DNA from: Bacteroidales bacterium
GTDB lineage: Bacteria > Bacteroidota > Bacteroidia > Bacteroidales > UBA932
Direction of reading: 5' to 3'
Length of the DNA stretch: 43,498 nucleotides
NCBI GenBank assembly: GCA_024401635.1
Contig: JAKSKP010000010.1
Coordinates: forward strand, 1-43,498
The notes under the pieces are model-generated. The model saw only the letters and a list, made by a program, of their open reading frames with translations, did no database searches and was not told the DNA's origin. The translations under genes were made by a program, and so were the position numbers. The first letter of the stretch is position 1. The number at the start of each line of letters is the position of its first letter. Positions 23,673 through 31,025 of this stretch are shown here, in pieces.

Positions 23673-24515
23673 ATGGCTGAGAAAAGAATCGCGGCTGTCA
23701 CAATGGTCCGCAACGATGACTTCTACCTGAAGAAATGGGTCGAGTACTACGGAGGACAGCTCGGCAAGGAGAATCTTTACATTTATTTCGACGGCAAGGA
23801 CCAGGTCATAGCCCCCTTCTGCGAGGGCACCAATGCCAGAGCGGAGGAGAAGATAGGCCATCAGGTGATAGAGGCCGAGAAGGGAAGGCTCAAGTTCCTT
23901 TCGGACAAGGCCGCAGCCCTGCTTGCCGACGGTTACGATATGGTGATAGGCGTGGATGCTGACGAATTCATCGTAGTGGACCCGAAGGTTGGGAAAACCC
24001 TGCCGGAGTTTCTCAGCGACGTTTCCATAGGCACCAGCATCTCCCCTCTCGGACTGGATTTCGGGCAGAAGCTGGGAGAGGAAGGCGACATTACCGACAA
24101 GGAGCCGTTCCTGCACCAGAGGCATTATGCCCAGATCGGAACGCGCTACACCAAGCCGTCCATAGTGGCCAAGCCCTGCATATGGGGATCGGGCTTCCAC
24201 CGCATCAAGGGTCACAATTTCCATATATGCAAGGACCTCTTCCTTTTCCACTTCGGCTATTTCGACAAGAAAAGGCTCGAGGAGCGTTTCAGCGACAAGG
24301 ACCGTCTGAGCCAGGGCTGGGGCAAGCATATGAAGAAACGTTCCCGCACCATACGCTACGCCACCAACCTGCCGGCCCTCGACTTTGACAGGTGGACGAC
24401 CTTCGCCCGCATATGCCAGACCTGCATACGCCCGCCCTATGCCCTGAACAAGCCCGCGATGTTCGAACTGCGCATAGTGGTAAGGATTCCCGACAGGTTC
24501 AAGGACCTTGTATAA
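23673..24515 (+). CDS. Glycosyltransferase, family 2/92-like (Glyco_tranf_2_4 type), paralogue A
   Basis: A 280-residue putative sugar transferase without signal or membrane segment. It begins AAVTMVRNDDFYLKKWVEYY, the usual start of this group, and has the metal/nucleotide-sugar motif VDADEF at 94-99. Later conserved blocks are LHQRHYAQIGTRYTKP, WGSGFHRIKGHN and LFHFGYFD. It resembles the gene at 25410-26249 in every block, so the two are paralogues, separated by a GT14 gene. Donor and acceptor are unknown. The gene is 3 bp after the M28-like gene and 13 bp before the GT14 gene. Assembly of lipopolysaccharide or another surface glycan is inferred from the acyltransferase and exporter nearby. 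Confidence 0.82.
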   Translation: MAEKRIAAVTMVRNDDFYLKKWVEYYGGQLGKENLYIYFDGKDQVIAPFCEGTNARAEEKIGHQVIEAEKGRLKFLSDKAAALLADGYDMVIGVDADEFIVVDPKVGKTLPEFLSDVSIGTSISPLGLDFGQKLGEEGDITDKEPFLHQRHYAQIGTRYTKPSIVAKPCIWGSGFHRIKGHNFHICKDLFLFHFGYFDKKRLEERFSDKDRLSQGWGKHMKKRSRTIRYATNLPALDFDRWTTFARICQTCIRPPYALNKPAMFELRIVVRIPDRFKDLV

Positions 24516-24528
24516 CACGCACGCCAAT

Positions 24529-25413
24529 ATGGAGAAACACGCATATCTCATAATGGCCCACGCTTCATTCGGGCTGTTGGGCAAGCTTCTGGAGGCGCTG
24601 GACGACGAGCGCAACGACATTTTCGTGCACATAGATGCACGAAAGGCGGACGTTCCCTATGCGCAGCTGCACTGCAAGCGTGCCGGACTGTACTTCACGG
24701 ACAGAATTCCCACGCATTGGGGCGGTCCCTCGCAGATATGGGCGGAGCTGATATTGCTGGAGACGGCTCTGGCCAAGGGTCATCATTCATACTACCATCT
24801 GCTTTCAGGCGTGGACCTGCCCATCAAGTCGCAGGATTACATACACGATTTCTTCGAAAGGAACGCCGGCAAGGAACTGGTATCCTTCTGGAAAATGAAG
24901 AAGAACACGCCATCGCGTTTCGTGTACACCCCCTTCGCAGAACACGGCCTGAACTTCTTCGCCAACCTCGCCAACTGCGTTTTCAAAGGCATACAGACCG
25001 CGTTCAGGTTCGGCCACTGCAGGGACGTGGACTACAGGTACGGAGCCAACTGGTTCAGCATCACCGAGGCCCTCGCTGAATATGTGGTGGAAAGGAAGGA
25101 GTGGATACGCAAGGTTTTCGACCACCGCTGCAACTGCGACGAGATTTTCCTGCAGACACTTGTATGGAACTCGCCTTTCTTCGAGAAGTGCTGGAGACCC
25201 GGCGAAGAGTATGCCGGAATGGCCGAGGATCTCGGCAACCTGCGTCTTACGGACTGGACCAGAGGACCCAGCGTGCGCCATCCCTGGGTTTTCGAAGACG
25301 GTGACTACGAGATGCTAACAAACTCGTCCTGCCTTTTCGCACGCAAGTTCTCGCAGGGCAGCGGCATAGTGGACAGGATATTGGAATACACGAAACAGGA
25401 GAAGGTGAAATGA
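24529..25413 (+). CDS. GT14 core-2/I-branching-type glycosyltransferase
   Basis: A 294-residue protein of the Branch family (GT14), whose animal members are beta-1,6-N-acetylglucosaminyltransferases. ATG 24529 (MEKHAYLIMAHASFG) fits the family start better than the in-frame TTG at 24508, which overlaps the upstream gene. Recognisable blocks are YLIMAHASF, DIFVHIDARK, THWGGPSQIWAELILLETAL, YYHLLSGVDLPIKSQDYIHDFF, GANWFSITEALAEYV and CNCDEIFLQTLVWNSPF. Bacterial members usually add sugars to capsule, lipopolysaccharide or exopolysaccharide. The actual linkage is not known. Its end overlaps the next glycosyltransferase by 4 bp, so the two are translationally coupled. Confidence 0.87.
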   Translation: MEKHAYLIMAHASFGLLGKLLEALDDERNDIFVHIDARKADVPYAQLHCKRAGLYFTDRIPTHWGGPSQIWAELILLETALAKGHHSYYHLLSGVDLPIKSQDYIHDFFERNAGKELVSFWKMKKNTPSRFVYTPFAEHGLNFFANLANCVFKGIQTAFRFGHCRDVDYRYGANWFSITEALAEYVVERKEWIRKVFDHRCNCDEIFLQTLVWNSPFFEKCWRPGEEYAGMAEDLGNLRLTDWTRGPSVRHPWVFEDGDYEMLTNSSCLFARKFSQGSGIVDRILEYTKQEKVK

Positions 25414-26249
25414 AAAGGATATGCCTCATAACCATGGCCCGTAACGACAATTTCTTTTTGGAGAAATGGATGGGTTTCTACGGGCCGCAGATAGGTTACG
25501 AAAACATTTTCATATATCTCGACGGTCTGGACTCGGATGTCCCTTCGGACCCCAGCGGCAAGGTGAACATAATCCCCGTGGAAAAAATTGCCGGGATTAT
25601 CGACCAGGCCGAACCCGGCAGACTTGCCTTCCTGTCAGACCGCGCTGCCGAGCATCTGAAAAACTATGATATCGTCATAGGCTGCGATGCCGACGAGTAT
25701 CTGGTGGTGGATCCCGAACTGGGAATGAACCTGGGCGAGTACCTGTCCTCCATAAGGATAGGGACATCCCTTTCGGGCCTTGGTCTGGACGTGGCCCAGA
25801 ACGAGAACGTCGAGGGCGCGTACGACCCTTCGCTCCCCATACTGAAACAAAGGCATTTCGCCATACTCAATCCCGATTACACCAAGCCCTGCGTGATTAC
25901 CAAACCCGTGCGCTGGGGTGTGGGATTCCACCGCATACGCGGCCACAACTACCACATAGACCCCCATCTGTATATGTTCCATTTCGGCTGCTTCGACGCC
26001 GGAATGATTGCGGAAAAATTCGCTTCGGCCGACCTGCGCAAGTCCGGCTGGGAGAAGCACCTGAAGTTCAGGCGCAAGGCCATAGACCTGGTGACTTCCT
26101 GCAAAAAGGTGAAGAACGGAGAGAAATTCCTTCCCACAGCCCGCTTCATACAGAGATGGTTCAGGCCTGTCTACAAGCTTAACAGGCCCTCGATGCTGAA
26201 TATGGAAATCGTGGTAAGTATCCCCGAACGCTTCTCCGGCTGCATCTAG
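25410..26249 (+). CDS. Glycosyltransferase, family 2/92-like (Glyco_tranf_2_4 type), paralogue B
   Basis: A 279-residue paralogue of the gene at 23673. Shared blocks include TMARNDNFFLEKWMGFYG, GCDADEYLVVDP (DADEY at 93-97), LKQRHFAILNPDYTKP, WGVGFHRIRGHNYH and YMFHFGCFD. The C-termini of both paralogues match a common ending (LNRPSMLNMEIVVSIPERF here). It overlaps the GT14 gene by 4 bp at its start. Its stop codon TAG shares the palindrome CTAG with the stop codon of the convergent gene at 26246, leaving no room for a terminator. It probably acts with its neighbours in one glycan pathway, each adding a different sugar; this is inference. Confidence 0.82.
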   Translation: MKRICLITMARNDNFFLEKWMGFYGPQIGYENIFIYLDGLDSDVPSDPSGKVNIIPVEKIAGIIDQAEPGRLAFLSDRAAEHLKNYDIVIGCDADEYLVVDPELGMNLGEYLSSIRIGTSLSGLGLDVAQNENVEGAYDPSLPILKQRHFAILNPDYTKPCVITKPVRWGVGFHRIRGHNYHIDPHLYMFHFGCFDAGMIAEKFASADLRKSGWEKHLKFRRKAIDLVTSCKKVKNGEKFLPTARFIQRWFRPVYKLNRPSMLNMEIVVSIPERFSGCI

Positions 26250-28177
26250 TCGGCGTCGTACACCAGACGGTTCTCCACAATCCGCGAAATGTACTGCTGC
26301 ATCACGGCCTGAAGCGGAGGCAGCATATACTCGACGACCTCGGGATGCTCTTCCAGGACGTTGCGCTCCTGCATACGGTCGTTCCTGTAGTCGTACAGTC
26401 CCACGCAATCCCGGCCGTCATACTGCAGGCACCATTCGTTCATATAGAACTGGAAGATGCCGTTGGTATAGTTTATGGCCCAGGTATCTTCGTCGGCAGT
26501 GGAGAGAAGGTCACATCCGAAGGCTATGTAGGGTCTGTCGTAGCCCATATAGGAAAGCAGCGTGGGCATAAGGTCTATCTGCTGGGCTATGCCGTCACGG
26601 TATCCCTTGAGCCCGCCGGCAGGGTCGTAGATGATCATCGGTATCTCGAACTGGCCGTACGCGGTCTTGTATTCGTCGTGATTGGTTATGCCCATATGGT
26701 CCGCAGAAATGACGAATATGGTGTTGTCGAACCAGGACGAGCGGCGTGCCTGGGAGAAGAATTTCCTGAGAGCCATATCGGTATAGCCCACGCAGGCGCA
26801 CATAGGGATGTCACCGCTCTTGAGCTTGCCTTCGTACTCCTTCGGGATGACGAAGGGATGGTGTGAAGAAGCAGTGAACACAGCCGATACGAAAGGCTCG
26901 CTGAAACCGTCGATCTCCTTCTTGAAATAGTCCAGGAAAGGCTCGTCCCATATGGCCCAGGTGCCGTCAAAGCAGGAATTGTCGTTGAAGGTCTCCTTGT
27001 CGTACTGTGCATCGAAACCGGAGATGTTGGTGAACCCGGCAAGCCCGAGGGAGCCGCGCGGGGCCCCGTGGAAGAAGGCCGTGTGATAGCCTTTGTGGCG
27101 GGAAAGCTCACCGGCGATGCCGGATACGAAATTGGTCGAATACGGTGACAGGAAGTAGGGCTCGATGAGGGAGGGAATGCTGGAGCATATCGATGGAAGG
27201 GCCTCGATGCTCTTCCTGCCGTTGGCGAAGGACCAGCGGAAGCACAGCGACTCGCGTGACAGGGAGTCAAGGAAAGGCATATAGCCTTCATAGGGGGTGC
27301 CGTGCCCGGCGGTAAGGAATTCGCTGAACGTGGCGGAGAAGCTCTCCAGAACTATCACGCACACGTTCCTTGGAGTGAAGACGGCGGAAGAATCGGGACG
27401 GTGCACGGCGCTGAATCCCTCGGGCATATCATCTTCGGATTCATAGTATTCCGGCACGACGTAGCGGGTCTGATCCGTTGTCCTGTATATGCTGAACGGG
27501 GTGTTGAGAACTATTGCCGTCTCGACAGGAGACTTGACGTACATCTGCGCATCAATCAGGGTAATGGGCCGTACAGTGACACCGAAGCCGCCGCGAAGCC
27601 CCCCTATCAGCGGATATACCACCGCAAGCAATATGGCGGTGTGTATCAGGTAATAGGCCACGCTGCATTTTCTGTCCGTACGGAAATCCCTGTACAGGAT
27701 TATCAGGGCAGCCAGGAAAGCAATTCCCAGCAGGAACAGATACCAGTGCCTTGCCATTTCCGGGAGTATGATCTGCACCCAGTTGCTCTCGTTGCCGAAT
27801 TCGTTGAACACGGTGGCATTGGTACGCGTTCCGGTGAAAGGGAAATATGCGACGTCCACAAGGTTGGCAACTATGCCGATGAAGTTGGGAACGACGAACA
27901 GCGTCTTTGCCGTGAGCGAATACCATCTGCACCCCCTGCAGCGCAACGGAAGCAGAGCCATCACTATGTAGATTATGCTGGTGTAGAGTATCGCTGAAAG
28001 ATCGAACTTGAATGCAGATTTGAAAAGATAAGCGGCCCTGGAGGCATCCAAGCCGGGGAAAAGGCTCCAGTTCTCGATTGTGAAGACCAGTCTGCAGAGC
28101 AGGTACAGCACCATAACGAGCGCTATGTTCCACACCACGGAGCCGAGCGGCTGCAGATACTTAAGGAGCTTTCTCAT
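26246..28177 (-). CDS. LTA-synthase-like membrane phosphotransferase (sulfatase superfamily)
   Basis: A 643-residue membrane protein. ATG 28177 is chosen because it starts MRKLLKYLQP just before the first membrane segment. Five hydrophobic segments occupy roughly the first 195 residues, and the extracytoplasmic sulfatase/alkaline-phosphatase-type domain follows. Metal site residues are Glu278 in VIVLESFSA and Asp493-His494 in SADHMG. The nucleophile position is Ser323 in NGRKSIEALPSI, exactly 45 residues after the Glu, the same spacing as Glu255 and Thr300 of Staphylococcus LtaS. Gram-negative relatives transfer phosphoglycerol or phosphoethanolamine to surface glycans or lipid A. Lipoteichoic acid itself is not expected in this organism. 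It overlaps the upstream acyltransferase by 4 bp. Confidence 0.83.
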   Translation of the reverse strand: MRKLLKYLQPLGSVVWNIALVMVLYLLCRLVFTIENWSLFPGLDASRAAYLFKSAFKFDLSAILYTSIIYIVMALLPLRCRGCRWYSLTAKTLFVVPNFIGIVANLVDVAYFPFTGTRTNATVFNEFGNESNWVQIILPEMARHWYLFLLGIAFLAALIILYRDFRTDRKCSVAYYLIHTAILLAVVYPLIGGLRGGFGVTVRPITLIDAQMYVKSPVETAIVLNTPFSIYRTTDQTRYVVPEYYESEDDMPEGFSAVHRPDSSAVFTPRNVCVIVLESFSATFSEFLTAGHGTPYEGYMPFLDSLSRESLCFRWSFANGRKSIEALPSICSSIPSLIEPYFLSPYSTNFVSGIAGELSRHKGYHTAFFHGAPRGSLGLAGFTNISGFDAQYDKETFNDNSCFDGTWAIWDEPFLDYFKKEIDGFSEPFVSAVFTASSHHPFVIPKEYEGKLKSGDIPMCACVGYTDMALRKFFSQARRSSWFDNTIFVISADHMGITNHDEYKTAYGQFEIPMIIYDPAGGLKGYRDGIAQQIDLMPTLLSYMGYDRPYIAFGCDLLSTADEDTWAINYTNGIFQFYMNEWCLQYDGRDCVGLYDYRNDRMQERNVLEEHPEVVEYMLPPLQAVMQQYISRIVENRLVYDAD

Positions 28178-29097
28178 AGGGTCACATCGTCCTTCCACCT
28201 GCGGTGGCTCCACAGATAGTTGAAGGGCTGGGCATTTATGTCTTTTTCGAGCAGAGCATAATACTGCCTGGTGATATCCTCCGGAGTCATCGTCGAGGCA
28301 TTTTCACAGATAGGGGTGTACTCTATCTGATAGTGTCCCCTGCGTATGCGCCTCATACTCATATAGGCAACGCTGTAGCCCATATGCGAAGCCAGGGAAG
28401 CCGCGCCTGTCATAGCCCTTGTGGGCTGGTGCAGGAATTCCAGGTCCACCTTTGCCTTGGTGGAATTGTAAGGGCTCTGGTCGGTATTGAAATTGAGGAC
28501 CAGCTTCTCGTCGCGGTGTCTGAGCGCGTAGCGCATCACGTCGTTGCTTTCCACATAGCCGGTAAGCTCTTCCCTGTTGACAAGAGGAGCCATGCGGTTG
28601 TCCGCCATAATCCTGTCCCAGGCCTTGCTTGAAAGCTTCTTGTACACGACGCAGAGTCTCTCTCCCCTGACCGGGAAGGGGGCGCCGGAAACGTTGTAGT
28701 ATTCCAGACCGCCGAGAAGCTCCCAGTTGCCGCAATGGGTGTACATAACCAGCACTGAAGGGGCCACGTCGTAAAGATGCTGCAGGACTTCCGGATTGAC
28801 CACCTCGCATATATCTCCGCGCCTGAGCCTTTCTGGGCCGCGGCAGGCGCCGAACCATACGGTCTCGGCTATGATTTCACCTAAATGCCTGTAGAACAGA
28901 TGGGTCTGTTCCCTGAGCCAGGGATATTTCCTGTCGGGGAAGCTGCGGGCGAGGTTTATGGCCACCTCCTGCCTGCGGTAATGCAGAACGTTCTCCGCCA
29001 GGAAGGCGACGAACGACCCGAGGGCGTAATGGACCCGGAGAGGCAGTTTGCCCAGAAGGCGCAGGAAAGCCTTCAGAATATGTCCGTGCAGCGACAT
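28174..29097 (-). CDS. Lipid A-type lysophospholipid acyltransferase (LpxL/HtrB family)
   Basis: A 307-residue inner-membrane acyltransferase, expected to add a secondary acyl chain to lipid A or a related lipid. ATG 29097 (MSLHGHILKAFL) is chosen from the promoter position and family start; the frame opens 12 codons earlier. The catalytic HX4E motif is HCGNWE at 121-126, preceded by the SVLVMYT strand. Other family blocks are NLARSFPD, NFNTDQSP, ASLASHMGYSVAYMSMRR and the closing PFNYLWSHRRWK. It starts a two-gene minus-strand operon with the LTA-synthase-like gene and is divergent from an MsbA-like exporter, a combination that fits lipid A or lipooligosaccharide assembly. Confidence 0.88.
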   Translation of the reverse strand: MSLHGHILKAFLRLLGKLPLRVHYALGSFVAFLAENVLHYRRQEVAINLARSFPDRKYPWLREQTHLFYRHLGEIIAETVWFGACRGPERLRRGDICEVVNPEVLQHLYDVAPSVLVMYTHCGNWELLGGLEYYNVSGAPFPVRGERLCVVYKKLSSKAWDRIMADNRMAPLVNREELTGYVESNDVMRYALRHRDEKLVLNFNTDQSPYNSTKAKVDLEFLHQPTRAMTGAASLASHMGYSVAYMSMRRIRRGHYQIEYTPICENASTMTPEDITRQYYALLEKDINAQPFNYLWSHRRWKDDVTL

Positions 29098-29102
29098 TGT
29101 AG

Positions 29103-29134
29103 CAAAGTTAAATGTAAATGGCTGAATATGCAAA
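29103..29134 (-). promoter_or_regulatory. Promoter of the acyltransferase operon (leaderless)
   Basis: On the minus strand TTTG (29134-29131) is followed after 20 bp by TAACTTTG (29110-29103), matching the Bacteroidetes promoter consensus at both boxes. Only 5 bases separate the -7 box from the ATG at 29097, so transcription should start at or next to the start codon. Confidence 0.7.
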
Positions 29135-29139
29135 TCAGA

Positions 29140-29170
29140 TTTGAATTTAGTCGGATAAAGATTATATTTG
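29140..29170 (+). promoter_or_regulatory. Promoter of the msbA-like operon (leaderless)
   Basis: TTTG (29140-29143), 19 bp, then TATATTTG (29163-29170) is an exact Bacteroidetes consensus promoter. The start codon at 29175 follows after 4 bases, so the mRNA should lack a leader. Its -33 box lies only 5 bp from the -33 box of the opposite promoter. Confidence 0.75.
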
Positions 29171-29174
29171 TAGT

Positions 29175-31010
29175 ATGAAAGGATTGAGTCTTCTGCTTAA
29201 ACGCTTCGTAAAGCCATACAGGAAATACCTGGTGGGTTCCGTGCTGCTGAACCTGCTGTCGGTCATATTCAACGTCTTCTCATTCTCGCTGATAGTCCCC
29301 ATACTGAACATACTGTTCAAGGTGGACAACACGGTCTATAATTTCATACCCTGGGATACCGCAGACGTGGATTTCAAGGAGAAACTCATGAGCAATCTCT
29401 ACTACACCGTCACGCGCACCATAGAGATTTACGGAGCATCCGTGACCCTTATGTGGCTGGGCATATTCCTGATAGGGATGACCGTATTGAAATGCAGCTG
29501 TTATTTCGGGGCTTCGGCAGTTATGGTCCCCCTGCGCACTGGCATAGTGAAAGACATAAGGGTTTCCGTTTACAACAAGATACTCGGTCTGCCCCTGGGT
29601 TATTTCTCTTCCGAGAAGAAAGGTGACATCATAGCCAGAATGAGCGGTGACGTGAACGAGGTGGAGAATTCCATCGCAAGTTCCCTGGATATGCTGATCA
29701 AGAACCCCATAATGATAATAGGATATTTCGGGGTTCTGCTGTACATCAGCTGGCAGCTCACCCTCTTCACCATATGCGTGGTGCCCGTGATGGCCTGGGC
29801 CATAAGCGCCCTTGGCAAGACGCTGAAGAAGGATTCGCTTTTCGCCCAGAGCAAGTGGAGTGACACGATGACGGTGTTCGACGAGACGTTGGGTGGCCTG
29901 CGTATCATCAAGGCCTTCATCGCCGAGCGCAAGATGAAGGCACGTTTCGGCGGCATAGCCGAGGATTTCCGGGTGGCAACGAACAAGGTTGCGGTACGCC
30001 AGAGCGCCGCACACCCCGTCAGCGAATGTCTCGGAACCGCAATGGTGATGATTGTACTGTGGTTCGGAGGATGGCAGATACTGAGCAGCCACAGCAGTTT
30101 TGACGCTCCGACCTTCATCTTCTATATGGTTATACTCTACAGCGTGCTGCAGCCTCTGAAGGACTTCACCCGCGCAGGTTATATGATACCCAAGGGTCTG
30201 GCATCGATGGAGCGCATAGATAAGATTCTGAACGCCGAGAACCCTATAAAGGAGAAGGCCGATGCCGTGGACGTCAAGGGTTTCGAAAAGGAGATTGCCT
30301 TCAACAGCGTATCCTTCAGCTATGACGGCTCACGCGAGGTTCTGCACGGTATTGACCTGAAGGTCGAAAAGGGAAAGACCATTGCCATCGTCGGCCAGAG
30401 CGGCAGCGGCAAGTCCACCCTCGTGGACCTCATTCCCAGGTATCACGACGTCACCGGAGGCTCCATCACCATAGACGGCCACGACGTAAGAGACCTGAAG
30501 ATAAGCGGGCTGCGCAGCCTGATAGGAAACGTCAACCAGGAGGCGATACTGTTCAACGACAGCATATTCAACAACATAGCCTTCGGGGTGGAGAACGCCA
30601 CGATGGAACAGGTCCAGGCCGCGGCAGAAGTTGCCAACGCCCACGAATTCATAATGGCAATGCCCCAGGGCTACCAGACAAACATCGGCGACCGCGGCAG
30701 CAAGCTCAGCGGAGGCCAGCGCCAGAGGATAAGCATAGCCAGAGCCATACTCAAGAATCCCGAAATACTGATTCTGGATGAGGCAACGTCCGCGCTGGAC
30801 ACCGAGAGCGAACGTCTTGTGCAGGAGGCTCTCGACCGCCTCACAAGCACCCGGACCACGATAGCCATCGCACACAGGCTCAGCACCATAAAGGGTGCGA
30901 ACGAAATTATTGTACTGCACGAAGGCCGCATCGTGGAACGCGGCCGTCACGAGGAGCTTCTCGCCAGGGACGGCTATTACAGGAAGTTGAACGACATGCA
31001 GGCGCTTTAG
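29175..31010 (+). CDS. msbA: MsbA-like ABC exporter (fused permease and ATPase)
   Basis: A 611-residue half-transporter that dimerises to flip lipids such as lipid A-core across the inner membrane using ATP. The N-terminal permease has six hydrophobic segments up to about residue 330. The nucleotide-binding domain follows, with Walker A GQSGSGKST at 407-415, signature LSGGQ at 511-515 and Walker B ILILDEA with Asp535-Glu536. The D-loop SALD and His switch (IAIAHRLST) are intact. The start MKGLSLLLKRFVKPYRKYL is typical of Bacteroidetes MsbA-type proteins. It is divergent from a lipid A acyltransferase and next to glycosyltransferases, which supports lipid or lipid-linked glycan export over drug export, though sequence alone does not exclude the latter. 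Confidence 0.87.
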   Translation: MKGLSLLLKRFVKPYRKYLVGSVLLNLLSVIFNVFSFSLIVPILNILFKVDNTVYNFIPWDTADVDFKEKLMSNLYYTVTRTIEIYGASVTLMWLGIFLIGMTVLKCSCYFGASAVMVPLRTGIVKDIRVSVYNKILGLPLGYFSSEKKGDIIARMSGDVNEVENSIASSLDMLIKNPIMIIGYFGVLLYISWQLTLFTICVVPVMAWAISALGKTLKKDSLFAQSKWSDTMTVFDETLGGLRIIKAFIAERKMKARFGGIAEDFRVATNKVAVRQSAAHPVSECLGTAMVMIVLWFGGWQILSSHSSFDAPTFIFYMVILYSVLQPLKDFTRAGYMIPKGLASMERIDKILNAENPIKEKADAVDVKGFEKEIAFNSVSFSYDGSREVLHGIDLKVEKGKTIAIVGQSGSGKSTLVDLIPRYHDVTGGSITIDGHDVRDLKISGLRSLIGNVNQEAILFNDSIFNNIAFGVENATMEQVQAAAEVANAHEFIMAMPQGYQTNIGDRGSKLSGGQRQRISIARAILKNPEILILDEATSALDTESERLVQEALDRLTSTRTTIAIAHRLSTIKGANEIIVLHEGRIVERGRHEELLARDGYYRKLNDMQAL

Positions 31011-31025
31011 GCCTGTTCCAACGGT

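Noticed and set aside
22779..24632. A 617-codon open frame on the minus strand across the M28-like and glycosyltransferase genes
   Set aside because: It is antisense to two genes with clear family motifs, has no recognisable domain and is a by-product of GC-rich third codon positions.
26246..28177. Genuine lipoteichoic acid synthase
   Set aside because: The surroundings are Gram-negative (lipid A acyltransferase, MsbA-like exporter, outer-membrane lipoproteins), so lipoteichoic acid is not expected.
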